Shown in pieces: positions 36,401 to 50,890 of a stretch of DNA of 64,000 nucleotides. Positions within the stretch are counted from its first letter, which is position 1; each line of letters starts with the position of its first letter. Source of the stretch: Parapristionchus giblindavisi (Eukaryota > Nematoda > Chromadorea > Rhabditida > Diplogasteridae). Made by a program: the position numbers and the translations under genes. Location of the stretch: assembly GCA_943737045.1 (NCBI GenBank), contig CALSFV010000020.1, positions 248,001-312,000 on the forward strand. Direction: 5' to 3'. A model generated the notes under the pieces. That model was not told the origin of the DNA. It saw only the letters and a list, made by a program, of their open reading frames with translations, and ran no database searches.

Positions 36401-37538
36401 GTACTGTATCCTATTATGATACTGTATTTGTGATGAAGACGAAAATAATGGATTTAATTATATATCTATTGTTTCAGACCGATTCTTTCCAGAAGTATGA
36501 GGCCTTCACGCATCATATTGATTGGTCTACAGCGATGTAAACTCCACAAGGTAATACAGTGAATTATTGATTGACCGATACCGAATAAATATGTTTATGT
36601 GTTGTTGTGATTGTATTCTTTGATCTTCTCTCAGTACTGTATCGTATTATGATACTGTATTTGTGATGAAGACGAAAATAATGGATTTAATTATATATCT
36701 ATTGTTTCAGACCGATTCTTTCCAGAAGTATGAGGCCTTCACGCATCATATTGATTGGTCTACAGCGATGTAAACTCCACAAGGTAATACAGTGAATTAT
36801 TGATTGACCGATACCGAATAAATATGTTTATGTGTTGTTGTGATTGTATTCTTTGATCTTCTCTCAGTACTGTATCGTATTATGATACTGTATTTGTGAT
36901 GAAGACGAAAATAATGGATTTAATTATATATCTATTGTTTCAGACCGATTCTTTCCAGAAGTATGAGGCCTTCACGCATCATATTGATTGGTCTACAGCG
37001 ATGTAAACTCCACAAGGTAATACAGTGAATTATTGATTGACCGATATCGAATAAATATGTTTATGTGTTGTTGTGATTGTATTCTTTGATCTTCTCTCAG
37101 TACTGTATCGTATTATGATACTGTATTTGTGATGAAGACGAAAATAATGGATTTAATTATATATCTATTGTTTCAGACCGAGTCTTTCGAGAAGTATGAG
37201 GCCTTCACGCATCATATTGATTGGTCTACAGCGATGTAAACTCCACAAGGTAATACAGTGAATTATTGATTGACCGATACCGAATAAATATGTTTATGTG
37301 TTGTTGTGATTGTATTCTTTGATCTTCTCTCAGTACTGTATCGTATTATGATACTGTATTTGTGATGAAGACGAAAATAATGGATTTAATTATATATCTA
37401 TTGTTTCAGACCGATTCTTTCCAGAAGTATGAGGCCTTCACGCATCATATTGATTGGTCTACAGCGATGTAAACTAGGTAATACAGTGAATTATTGCGAT
37501 GTAAACTCCACAAGGTAATGCAGTGAATTATTGATTGA
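33418..37538 (+). repeat. Nearly three copies of a 1462-bp higher-order unit
   Basis: The unit is C2(gtatcctat) A A A* A+32 C2(gtatcgtat)+32. Copies run 33418-34879, 34880-36341 and 36342-37538, and the third stops after five monomers. Having two insertions and two adjacent C2 units in a row is unusual elsewhere, which makes this the clearest higher-order repeat in the window. The copies look identical by eye, which suggests recent amplification. Confidence 0.9.
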
Positions 37539-40500
37539 CCGATATCGAATAAAGATGTTTACGTGTTGTTGTGATTTTAATCTTAAATCTTCTCTCAGTA
37601 CTGTATCCTATTATGATACTGTATTTGTGATGAAGACGAAAATAATGGATTTAATTATATATCTATTGTTTCAGACCGATTCTTTCCAGAAGTATGAGGC
37701 CTTCACGCATCATATTGATTGGTCTACAGCGATGTAAACTCCACAAAGTAATACAGTGAATTATTGATTGACCGATACCGAATAAATATGTTTATGTGTT
37801 GTTGTGATTGTATTCTTTGATCTTCTCTCAGTACTGTATCGTATTATGATACTGTATTTGTGATGAAGACGAAAATAATGGATTTAATTATATATCTATT
37901 GTTTCAGACCGAGTCTTTCGAGAAGTATGAGGCCTTCGCTCCTCATATTGATTGGTCTACAGCGATGTAAACTCCACAAGGTAATACAGTGAATTATTGA
38001 TTGACCAATATCGAATAAAGATGTTTACCTGTTGTTGTGATTTTAATCTTTGATCTTCTCTCAGTACTGTATCGTATTATGATACTGTATTTGTGATGAA
38101 GACGAAAATAATGGATTTAATTATATATCTATTGTTTCAGGCCGATTCTTTCCAGAAGTATGAGGCCTTCACGCATCATATTGACTGGTCTACAGCGATG
38201 TAAACTAGGTAATACAGTGAATTATTGCGATGTAAACTCCACAACGTAATGCAGTGAATTATTGATTGACCGATATCGAATAAAGATGTTTACGTGTTGT
38301 TGTGATTTTAATCTTAAATCTTCTCTCAGTACTGTATCGTATTATGATACTGTATTTGTGATGAAGACGAAAATAATGGATTTAATTATATATCTATTGT
38401 TTCAGACCGATTCTTTCCAGAAGTATGAGGCCTTCACGCATCATATTGATTGGTCTACAGCGATGTAAACTCCACAAGGTAATACAGTGAATTATTGATT
38501 GACCGATACCGAATAAATATGTTTATGTGTTGTTGTGATTGTATTCTTTGATCTTCTCTCAGTACTGTATCGTATTATGATACTGTATTTGTGATGAAGA
38601 CGAAAATAATGGATTTAATTATATATCTATTGTTTCAGACCGAGTCTTTCGAGAAGTATGAGGCCTTCGCTCCTCATATTGATTGGTCTACAGCGATGTA
38701 AACTCCACAAGGTAATACAGTGAATTATTGATTGACCAATATCGAATAAAGATGTTTACCTGTTGTTGTGATTTTAATCTTTGATCTTCTCTCAGTACTG
38801 TATCGTATTATGATACTGTATTTGTGATGAAGACGAAAATAATGGATTTAATTATATATCTATTGTTTCAGACCGATTCTTTCCAGAAGTATGAGGCCTT
38901 CACGCATCATATTGATTGGTCTACAGCGATGTAAACTAGGTAATACAGTGAATTATTGCGATGTAAACTCCACAAGGTAATGCAGTGAATTATTGATTGA
39001 CCGATATCGAATAAATATGTTTATGTCTTGTTGCGATTGTATTCTTTGATCTTCTCTCAGTACTGTATCGTATTATGATACTGTATTTGTGATGAAGACG
39101 AAAATAATGGATTTACTTATATATCTATTGTTTCAGACCGAGTCTTTCGAGAAGTATGAGGCCTTCACGCATCATATTGATTGGTCTACAGCGATGTAAA
39201 CTCCACAAGGTAATACAGTGAATTATTGATTGACCGATACCGAATAAATATGTTTATGTGTTGTTGTGATTGTATTCTTTGATCTTCTCTCAGTACTGTA
39301 TCGTATTATGATACTGTATTTGTGATGAAGACGAAAATAATGGATTTAATTATTTATCTATTGTTTCAGACCGAGTCTTTCGAGAAGTATGAGGCCTTCA
39401 CGCATCATATTGATTGGTCTACAGCGATGTAAACTAGGTAATACAGTGAATTATTGCGATGTAAACTCCACAACGTAATGCAGTGAATTATTGATTGACC
39501 GATATCGAATAAAGATGTTTACGTGTTGTTGTGATTTTAATCTTAAATCTTCTCTCAGTACTGTATCGTATTATGATACTGTATTTGTGATGAAGACGAA
39601 AATAATGGATTTAATTATATATCTATTGTTTCAGACCGATTCTTTCCAGAAGTATGAGGCCTTCACGCATCATATTGATTGGTCTACAGCGATGTAAACT
39701 CCACAAGGTAATACAGTGAATTATTGATTGATTGATCATATTGATTGGTCTACAGCGATGTAAACTCCACAAGGTAATACAGTGAATTATTGATTGACCG
39801 ATACCGAATAAATATGTTTATGTGTTGTTGTGATTGTATTCTTTGATCTTCTCTCAGTACTGTATCGTATTATGATACTGTATTTGTGATGAAGACGAAA
39901 ATAATGGATTTAATTATATATCTATTGTTTCAGACCGAGTCTTTCGAGAAGTATGAGACCTTCGCTCCTCATATTGATTGGTCTACAGCGATGTAAACTA
40001 GGTAATACAGTGAATTATTGCGATGTAAACTCCACAAGGTAATGCAGTGAATTATTGATTGACCGATATCGAATAAAAATGTTTACGTGTTGTTGTGATT
40101 TTAATCTTAAATCTTCTCTCAGTACTGTATCGTATTACGATACTGTATTTGTGATGAAGACGAAAATAATGGATTTAATTATATATCTATTGTTTCAGAC
40201 CGATTCTTTCCAGAAGTATGAGGCCTTCACGCATCATATTGATTGGTCTACAGCGATGTAAACTAGGTAATACAGTGAATTATTGCGATGTAAACTCCAC
40301 AAGGTAATGCAGTGAATTATTGATTGACCGATATCGAATAAAGATGTTTACGTGTTGTTGTGATTTTAATCTTAAATCTTCTCTCAGTACTGTATCCTAT
40401 TATGATACTGTATTTGTGATGAAGACGAAAATAATGGATTTAATTATATATCTATTGTTTCAGACCGATTCTTTCCAGAAGTATGAGGCCTTCACGCATC

Positions 40501-42785
40501 ATATTGATTGGTCTACAGCGATGTAAACTCCACAAGGTAATACAGTGAATTATTGATTGACCGATACCGAATAAATATGTTTATGTGTTGTTGTGATTGT
40601 ATTCTTTGATCTTCTCTCAGTACTGTATCGTATTATGATACTGTATTTGTGATGAAGACGAAAATAATGGATTTAATTATATATCTATTGTTTCAGACCG
40701 ATTCTTTCCAGAAGTATGAGGCCTTCACGCATCATATTGATTGGTCTACAGCGATGTAAACTAGGTAATACAGTGAATTATTGCGATGTAAACTCCACAA
40801 GGTAATGCAGTGAATTATTGATTGACCGATATCGAATAAAAATGTTTACGTGTTGTTGTGATTTTAATCTTAAATCTTCTCTCAGTACTGTATCGTATTA
40901 CGATACTGTATTTGTGATGAAGACGAAAATAATGGATTTAATTATATATCTATTGTTTCAGACCGATTCTTTCCAGAAGTATGAGGCCTTCACGCATCAT
41001 ATTGATTGGTCTACAGCGATGTAAACTAGGTAATACAGTGAATTATTGCGATGTAAACTCCACAAGGTAATGCAGTGAATTATTGATTGACCGATATCGA
41101 ATAAAGATGTTTACGTGTTGTTGTGATTTTAATCTTAAATCTTCTCTCAGTACTGTATACTATTATGATACTGTATTTGTGATGAAGACGAAAATAATGG
41201 ATTTAATTATATATCTATTGTTTCAGACCGATTCTTTCCAGAAGTATGAGGCCTTCACGCATCATATTGATTGGTCTACAGCGATGTAAACTCCACAAGG
41301 TAATACAGTGAATTATTGATTGACCGATACCGAATAAATATGTTTATGTGTTGTTGTGATTGTATTCTTTGATCTTCTCTCAGTACTGTATCGTATTATG
41401 ATACTGTATTTGTGATGAAGACGAAAATAATGGATTTAATTATATATCTATTGTTTCAGACCGATTCTTTCCAGAAGTATGAGGCCTTCACGCATCATAT
41501 TGATTAGTCTACAGCGATGTAAACTCCACAAGGTAATACAGTGAATTATTGATTGACCGATACCGAATAAATATGTTTATGTGTTGTTGTGATTGTATTC
41601 TTTGATCTTCTCTCAGTACTGTATCGTATTATGATACTGTATTTGTGATGAAGACGAAAATAATGGATTTAATTATTTATCTATTGTTTCAGACCGAGTC
41701 TTTCGAGAAGTATGAGGCCTTCGCTCCTCATATTGATTGGTCTACAGCGATGTAAACTCCACAAGGTAATACAGTGAATTATTGATTGACCGATATCGAA
41801 TAAAGATGTTTACCTGTTGTTGTGATTTTAATCTTTGATCTTTTCTCAGTACTGTATCGTATTATGATACTGTATTTGTGATGAAGACGAAAATAATGGA
41901 TTTAATTATATATCTATTGTTTCAGACCGATTCTTTCCAGAAGTATGAGGCCTTCACGCATCATATTGATTGGTCTACAGCGATGTAAACTAGGTAATAC
42001 AGTGAATTATTGCGATGTAAACTCCACAAGGTAATGCAGTGAATTATTGATTGACCGATATCGAATAAAGATGTTTACGTGTTGTTGTGATTTTAATCTT
42101 AAATCTTCTCTCAGTACTGTATCCTATTATGATACTGTATTTGTGATGAAGACGAAAATAATGGATTTAATTATATATCTATTGTTTCAGACCGATTCTT
42201 TCCAGAAGTATGAGGCCTTCACGCATCATATTGATTGGTCTACAGCGATGTAAACTCCACAAGGTAATACAGTGAATTATTGATTGACCGATACCGAATA
42301 AATATGTTTATGTGTTGTTGTGATTGTATTCTTTGATCTTCTCTCAGTACTGTATCGTATTATGATACTGTATTTGTGATGAAGACGAAAATAATGGATT
42401 TTATTATATATCTATTGTTTCAGACCGAGTCTTTCGAGAAGTATGAGGCCTTCACGCATCATATTGATTGGTCTACAGCGATGTAAACTCCACAAGGTAA
42501 TACAGTGAATTATTGATTGACCGATACCGAATAAATATGTTTATGTGTTGTTGTGATTGTATTCTTTGATCTTCTCTCAGTACTGTATCGTATTATGATA
42601 CTGTATTTGTGATGAAGACGAAAATAATGGATTTAATTATATATCTATTGTTTCAGACCGATTCTTTCCAGAAGTATGAGGCCTTCACGCATCATATTGA
42701 TTGGTCTACAGCGATGTAAACTAGGTAATACAGTGAATTATTGCGATGTAAACTCCACAAGGTAATGCAGTGAATTATTGATTGA
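37539..42785 (+). repeat. Block with 763-bp C-C2-A duplication
   Basis: It opens C2(cacaaagtaat) A B'(attgactgg)+32 C2, a combination that recurs at 42786 (5247-bp offset). The set C(attacgatac)+32, C2, A+32 at 40063-40825 is followed at 40826 by another C(attacgatac)+32 and a C2, giving a 763-bp tandem duplication. In the second copy the C2 has gtatactat. A* at 39001 has gtcttgttgcgatt. A at 41324 has a TAG in the open block (attgattagtc). A 66-bp unit lies at 39732. Confidence 0.86.
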
Positions 42786-45577
42786 CCGATATCGAATAAA
42801 GATGTTTACGTGTTGTTGTGATTTTAATCTTAAATCTTCTCTCAGTACTGTATCCTATTATGATACTGTATTTGTGATGAAGACGAAAATAATGGATTTA
42901 ATTATATATCTATTGTTTCAGACCGATTCTTTCCAGAAGTATGAGGCCTTCACGCATCATATTGATTGGTCTACAGCGATGTAAACTCCACAAAGTAATA
43001 CAGTGAATTATTGATTGACCGATACCGAATAAATATGTTTATGTGTTGTTGTGATTGTATTCTTTGATCTTCTCTCAGTACTGTATCGTATTATGATACT
43101 GTATTTGTGATGAAGACGAAAATAATGGATTTAATTATATATCTATTGTTTCAGACCGAGTCTTTCGAGAAGTATGAGGCCTTCGCTCCTCATATTGATT
43201 GGTCTACAGCGATGTAAACTCCACAAGGTAATACAGTGAATTATTGATTGACCAATATCGAATAAAGATGTTTACCTGTTGCTGTGATTTTAATCTTTGA
43301 TCTTCTCTCAGTACTGTATCGTATTATGATACTGTATTTGTGATGAAGACGAAAATAATGGATTTAATTATATATCTATTGTTTCAGGCCGATTCTTTCC
43401 AGAAGTATGAGGCCTTCACGCATCATATTGACTGGTCTACAGCGATGTAAACTAGGTAATACAGTGAATTATTGCGATGTAAACTCCACAACGTAATGCA
43501 GTGAATTATTGATTGACCGATATCGAATAAAGATGTTTACCTGTTGTTGTGATTTTAATCTTAAATCTTCTCTCAGTACTGTATCGTATTATGATACTGT
43601 ATTTGTGATGAAGACGAAAATAATGGATTTAATTATATATCTATTGTTTCAGACCGATTCTTTCCAGAAGTATGAGGCCTTCACGCATCATATTGATTGG
43701 TCTACAGCGATGTAAACTCCACAAGGTAATACAGTGAATTATTGATTGACCGATACCGAATAAATATGTTTATGTGTTGTTGTGATTGTATTCTTTGATC
43801 TTCTCTCAGTACTGTATCGTATTATGATACTGTATTTGTGATGAAGACGAAAATAATGGATTTAATTATATATCTATTGTTTCAGACCGAGTCTTTCGAG
43901 AAGTATGAGGCCTTCGCTCCTCATATTGATTGGTCTACAGCGATGTAAACTCCACAAGGTAATACAGTGAATTATTGATTGACCAATATCGAATAAAGAT
44001 GTTTACCTGTTGTTGTGATTTTAATCTTTGATCTTCTCTCAGTACTGTATCGTATTATGATACTGTATTTGTGATGAAGACGAAAATAATGGATTTAATT
44101 ATATATCTATTGTTTCAGGCCGATTCTTTCCAGAAGTATGAGGCCTTCACGCATCATATTGATTGGTCTACAGCGATGTAAACTAGGTAATACAGTGAAT
44201 TATTGCGATGTAAACTCCACAACGTAATGCTGTGAATTATTGATTGACCGATATCGAATAAAGATGTTTACGTGTTGTTGTGATTTTAATCTTAAATCTT
44301 CTCTCAGTACTGTATCGTATTATGATACTGTATTTGTGATGAAGACGAAAATAATGGATTTAATTATATATCTATTGTTTCAGACCGATTCTTTCCAGAA
44401 GTATGAGGCCTTCACGCATCATATTGATTGGTCTACAGCGATGTAAACTCCACAAGGTAATACAGTGAATTATTGATTGATTGATCATATTGATTGGTCT
44501 ACAGCGATGTAAACTCCACAAGGTAATACAGTGAATTATTGATTGACCGATACCGAATAAATATGTTTATGTGTTGTTGTGATTGTATTCTTTGATCTTC
44601 TCTCAGTACTGTATCGTATTATGATACTGTATTTGTGATGAAGACGAAAATAATGGATTTAATTATATATCTATTGTTTCAGACCGATTCTTTCCAGAAG
44701 TATGAGGCCTTCACGCATCATATTGATTGGTCTACAGCGATGTAAACTCCACAAGGTAATACAGTGAATTATTGATTGATTGATCATATTGATTGGTCTA
44801 CAGCGATGTAAACTCCACAAGGTAATACAGTGAATTATTGATTGACCGATACCGAATAAATATGTTTATGTGTTGTTGTGATTGTATTCTTTGATCTTCT
44901 CTCAGTACTGTATCGTATTATGATACTGTATTTGTGATGAAGACGAAAATAATGGATTTAATTATATATCTATTGTTTCAGACCGAGTCTTTCGAGAAGT
45001 ATGAGACCTTCGCTCCTCATATTGATTGGTCTACAGCGATGTAAACTAGGTAATACAGTGAATTATTGCGATGTAAACTCCACAAGGTAATGCAGTGAAT
45101 TATTGATTGACCGATATCGAATAAAAATGTTTACGTGTTGTTGTGATTTTAATCTTAAATCTTCTCTCAGTACTGTATCGTATTATGATACTGTATTTGT
45201 GATGAAGACGAAAATAATGGATTTAATTATATATCTATTGTTTCAGACCGATTCTTTCCAGAAGTATGAGGCCTTCACGCATCATATTGATTGGTCTACA
45301 GCGATGTAAACTCCACAAGGTAATACAGTGAATTATTGATTGACCGATACCGAATAAATATGTTTATGTGTTGTTGTGATTGTATTCTTTGATCTTCTCT
45401 CAGTACTGTATCGTATTATGATACTGTATTTGTGATGAAGACGAAAATAATGGATTTAATTATATATCTATTGTTTCAGACCGAGTCTTTCGAGAAGATA
45501 TGAGGCCTTCGCTCCTCATATTGATTGGTCTACAGCGATGTAAACTCCACAAGGTAATACAGTGAATTATTGATTGA
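42786..45577 (+). repeat. 731-bp trimers and paired 66-bp units
   Basis: C2 A B'+32 trimers start at 42786 and 43517, with C2 again at 44248. This is the simplest 731-bp higher-order form. Monomer 43252 has gttgctgtg, 43517 has tttacctg with an open C frame, and the spacer before 44248 reads aatgctgtg. Two 66-bp units, 44481 and 44780, lie 299 bp apart and flank one D-type A monomer, a local duplication of the 66+233 pair. Monomer 45344 carries the single-base insertion gaagatatg. Confidence 0.87.
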
Positions 45578-48500
45578 CCAATATCGAATAAAGATGTTTA
45601 CCTGTTGTTGTGATTTTAATCTTTGATCTTCTCTCAGTACTGTATCGTATTATGATACTGTATTTGTGATGAAGACGAAAATAATGGATTTAATTATATA
45701 TCTATTGTTTCAGGCCGATTCTTTCCAGAAGTATGAGGCCTTCACGCATCATATTGATTGGTCTACAGCGATGTAAACTAGGTAATACAGTGAATTATTG
45801 CGATGTAAACTCCACAACGTAATGCAGTGAATTATTGATTGACCGATATCGAATAAAGATGTTTACGTGTTGTTGTGATTTTAATCTTAAATCTTCTCTC
45901 AGTACTGTATCGTATTATGATACTGTATTTGTGATGAAGACGAAAATAATGGATTTAATTATATATCTATTGTTTCAGACCGATTCTTTCCAGAAGTATG
46001 AGGCCTTCACGCATCATATTGATTGGTCTACAGCGATGTAAACTCCACAAGGTAATACAGTGAATTATTGATTGATTGATCATATTGATTGGTCTACAGC
46101 GATGTAAACTCCACAAGGTAATACAGTGAATTATTGATTGACCGATACCGAATAAATATGTTTATGTGTTGTTGTGATTGTATTCTTTGATCTTCTCTCA
46201 GTACTGTATCGTATTATGATACTGTATTTGTGATGAAGACGAAAATAATGGATTTAATTATATATCTATTGTTTCAGACCGAGTCTTTCGAGAAGTATGA
46301 GACCTTCGCTCCTCATATTGATTGGTCTACAGCGATGTAAACTAGGTAATACAGTGAATTATTGCGATGTAAACTCCACAAGGTAATGCAGTGAATTATT
46401 GATTGACCGATATCGAATAAAAATGTTTACGTGTTGTTGTGATTTTAATCTTAAATCTTCTCTCAGTACTGTATCGTATTATGATACTGTATTTGTGATG
46501 AAGACGAAAATAATGGATTTAATTATATATCTATTGTTTCAGACCGATTCTTTCCAGAAGTATGAGGCCTTCACGCATCATATTGATTGGTCTACAGCGA
46601 TGTAAACTCCACAAGGTAATACAGTGAATTATTGATTGACCGATACCGAATAAATATGTTTATGTGTTGTTGTGATTGTATTCTTTGATCTTCTCTCAGT
46701 ACTGTATCGTATTATGATACTGTATATGTGATGAAGACGAAAATAATGGATTTAATTATATATCTATTGTTTCAGACCGATTCTTTCCAGAAGGATGAGG
46801 CCTTCACGCATCATATTGATTGGTCTACAGCGATGTAAACTCCACAAGGTAATACAGTGAATTATTGATTGACCGATACCGAATAAATATGTTTATGTGT
46901 TGTTGTGATTGTATTCTTTGATCTTCTCTCAGTACTGTATCGTATTATGATACTGTATTTGTGATGAAGACGAAAATAATGGATTTAATTATTTATCTAT
47001 TGTTTCAGACCGAGTCTTTCGAGAAGTATGAGGCCTTCGCTCCTCATATTGATTGGTCTACAGCGATGTAAACTCCACAAGGTAATACAGTGAATTATTG
47101 ATTGACCGATATCGAATAAAGATGTTTACCTGTTGTTGTGATTTTAATCTTTGATCTTTTCTCAGTACTGTATCGTATTATGATACTGTATTTGTGATGA
47201 AGACGAAAATAATGGATTTAATTATATATCTATTGTTTCAGACCGATTCTTTCCAGAAGTATGAGGCCTTCACGCATCATATTGATTGGTCTACAGCGAT
47301 GTAAACTAGGTAATACAGTGAATTATTGCGATGTAAACTCCACAAGGTAATACAGTGAATTATTGATTGACCGATACCGAATAAATATGTTTATGTGTTG
47401 TTGTGATTGTATTCTTTGATCTTCTCTCAGTACTGTATCGTATTATGATACTGTATTTGTGATGAAGACGAAAATAATGGATTTAATTATATATCTATTG
47501 TTTCAGGCCGATTCTTTCCAGAAGTATGAGGCCTTCACGCATCATATTGATTGGTCTACAGCGATGTAAACTAGGTAATACAGTGAATTATTGCGATGTA
47601 AACTCCACAACGTAATGCAGTGAATTATTGATTGACCGATATCGAATAAAGATGTTTACGTGTTGTTGTGATTTTAATCTTAAATCTTCTCTCAGTACTG
47701 TATCGTATTATGATACTGTATTTGTGATGAAGACGAAAATAATGGATTTAATTATATATCTATTGTTTCAGACCGATTCTTTCCAGAAGTATGAGGCCTT
47801 CACGCATCATATTGATTGGTCTACAGCGATGTAAACTCCACAAGGTAATACAGTGAATTATTGATTGATTGATCATATTGATTGGTCTACAGCGATGTAA
47901 ACTCCACAAGGTAATACAGTGAATTATTGATTGACCGATACCGAATAAATATGTTTATGTGTTGTTGTGATTGTATTCTTTGATCTTCTCTCAGTACTGT
48001 ATCGTATTATGATACTGTATTTGTGATGAAGACGAAAATAATGGATTTAATTATATATCTATTGTTTCAGACCGAGTCTTTCGAGAAGTATGAGACCTTC
48101 GCTCCTCATATTGATTGGTCTACAGCGATGTAAACTAGGTAATACAGTGAATTATTGCGATGTAAACTCCACAAGGTAATGCAGTGAATTATTGATTGAC
48201 CGATATCGAATAAAAATGTTTACGTGTTGTTGTGATTTTAATCTTAAATCTTCTCTCAGTACTGTATCGTATTATGATACTGTATTTGTGATGAAGACGA
48301 AAATAATGGATTTAATTATATATCTATTGTTTCAGACCGATTCTTTCCAGAAGTATGAGGCCTTCACGCATCATATTGATTGGTCTACAGCGATGTAAAC
48401 TCCACAAGGTAATACAGTGAATTATTGATTGACCGATACCGAATAAATATGTTTATGTGTTGTTGTGATTGTATTCTTTGATCTTCTCTCAGTACTGTAT

Positions 48501-49163
48501 CGTATTATGATACTGTATATGTGATGAAGACGAAAATAATGGATTTAATTATATATCTATTGTTTCAGACCGATTCTTTCCAGAAGGATGAGGCCTTCAC
48601 GCATCATATTGATTGGTCTACAGCGATGTAAACTCCACAAGGTAATACAGTGAATTATTGATTGACCGATACCGAATAAATATGTTTATGTGTTGTTGTG
48701 ATTGTATTCTTTGATCTTCTCTCAGTACTGTATCGTATTATGATACTGTATTTGTGATGAAGACGAAAATAATGGATTTAATTATTTATCTATTGTTTCA
48801 GACCGAGTCTTTCGAGAAGTATGAGGCCTTCGCTCCTCATATTGATTGGTCTACAGCGATGTAAACTCCACAAGGTAATACAGTGAATTATTGATTGACC
48901 GATATCGAATAAAGATGTTTACCTGTTGTTGTGATTTTAATCTTTGATCTTTTCTCAGTACTGTATCGTATTATGATACTGTATTTGTGATGAAGACGAA
49001 AATAATGGATTTAATTATATATCTATTGTTTCAGACCGATTCTTTCCAGAAGTATGAGGCCTTCACGCATCATATTGATTGGTCTACAGCGATGTAAACT
49101 AGGTAATACAGTGAATTATTGCGATGTAAACTCCACAAGGTAATACAGTGAATTATTGATTGA
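45578..49163 (+). repeat. Two copies of a 1793-bp higher-order unit
   Basis: C2, 66-bp unit, A(gagacc)+32, C, A(gtatatgtg, gaaggatgagg), A(tatttat), B(cttttctcag)+32 occupies 45843-47370 and recurs at 47636-49163, 1793 bp apart. The linking monomers 45578 (B' with insertion) and 47371 (A left half, ggcc right half, insertion) differ in the left half, marking an exchange point. The order A(gagacc)+32 through B+32 also recurs at 55443-56671. Confidence 0.88.
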
Positions 49164-50890
49164 CCGATACCGAATAAATATGTTTATGTGTTGTTGTGAT
49201 TGTATTCTTTGATCTTCTCTCAGTACTGTATCGTATTATGATACTGTATTTGTGATGAAGACGAAAATAATGGATTTAATTATTTATCTATTGTTTCAGA
49301 CCGAGTCTTTCGAGAAGTATGAGGCCTTCGCTCCTCATATTGATTGGTCTACAGCGATGTAAACTCCACAAGGTAATACAGTGAATTATTGATTGACCGA
49401 TATCGAATAAAGATGTTTACCTGTTGTTGTGATTTTAATCTTTGATCTTTTCTCAGTACTGTATCGTATTATGATACTGTATTTGTGATGAAGACGAAAA
49501 TAATGGATTTAATTATATATCTATTGTTTCAGACCGATTCTTTCCAGAAGTATGAGGCCTTCACGCATCATATTGATTGGTCTACAGCGATGTAAACTAG
49601 GTAATACAGTGAATTATTGCGATGTAAACTCCACAAGGTAATGCAGTGAATTATTGATTGACCGATATCGAATAAAGATGTTTACGTGTTGTTGTGATTT
49701 TAATCTTAAATCTTCTCTCAGTACTGTATCCTATTATGATACTGTATTTGTGATGAAGACGAAAATAATGGATTTAATTATATATCTATTGTTTCAGACC
49801 GATTCTTTCCAGAAGTATGAGGCCTTCACGCATCATATTGATTGGTCTACAGCGATGTAAACTAGGTAATACAGTGAATTATTGCGATGTAATCTCCACA
49901 AGGTAATGCAGTGAATTATTGATTGACCGATATCGAATAAAGATGTTTACGTGTTGTTGTGATTTTAATCTTAAATCTTCTCTCAGTACTGTATCCTATT
50001 ATGATACTGTATTTGTGATGAAGACGAAAATAATGGATTTAATTATATATCTATTGTTTCAGACCGATTCTTTCCAGAAGTATGAGGCCTTCACGCATCA
50101 TATTGATTGGTCTACAGCGATGTAAACTCCACAAGGTAATACAGTGAATTATTGATTGACCGATACCGAATAAATATGTTTATGTGTTGTTGTGATTGTA
50201 TTCTTTGATCTTCTCTCAGTACTGTATCGTATTATGATACTGTATTTGTGATGAAGACGAAAATAATGGATTTAATTATATATCTATTGTTTCAGACCGA
50301 GTCTTTCGAGAAGTATGAGGCCTTCACGCATCATATTGATTGGTCTACAGCGATGTAAACTCCACAAGGTAATACAGTGAATTATTGATTGACCGATACC
50401 GAATAAATATGTTTATGTGTTGTTGTGATTGTATTCTTTGATCTTCTCTCAGTACTGTATCGTATTATGATACTGTATTTGTGATGAAGACGAAAATAAT
50501 GGATTTAATTATTTATCTATTGTTTCAGACCGAGTCTTACGAGAAGTATGAGGCCTTCGCTCCTCATATTGATTGGTCTACAGCGATGTAAACTCCACAA
50601 GGTAATACAGTGAATTATTGATTGACCGATATCGAATAAAGATGTTTACCTGTTGTTGTGATTTTAATCTTTGATCTTTTCTCAGTACTGTATCGTATTA
50701 TGATACTGTATTTGTGATGAAGACGAAAATAATGGATTTAATTATATATCTATTGTTTCAGACCGATTCTTTCCAGAAGTATGAGGCCTTCACGCATCAT
50801 ATTGATTGGTCTACAGCGATGTAAACTAGGTAATACAGTGAATTATTGCGATGTAAACTCCACAAGGTAATGCAGTGAATTATTGATTGA
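49164..50890 (+). repeat. A(tatttat)-B+32 copy and a C2-C2 pair
   Basis: 49164-49661 repeats the preceding pair A(tatttat) B+32 (498-bp unit). Then come C2+32, C2, A, A with gagtcttacgag, and B+32. The spacer at the insertion of 49662 reads gatgtaatctcc. The 964-bp set C2 A A(tcttacgag) B+32 at 49927-50890 recurs at 53449-54412 and 58232-59195. The shared tcttacgag change (F to Y) marks them as copies of one ancestor. Confidence 0.87.
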
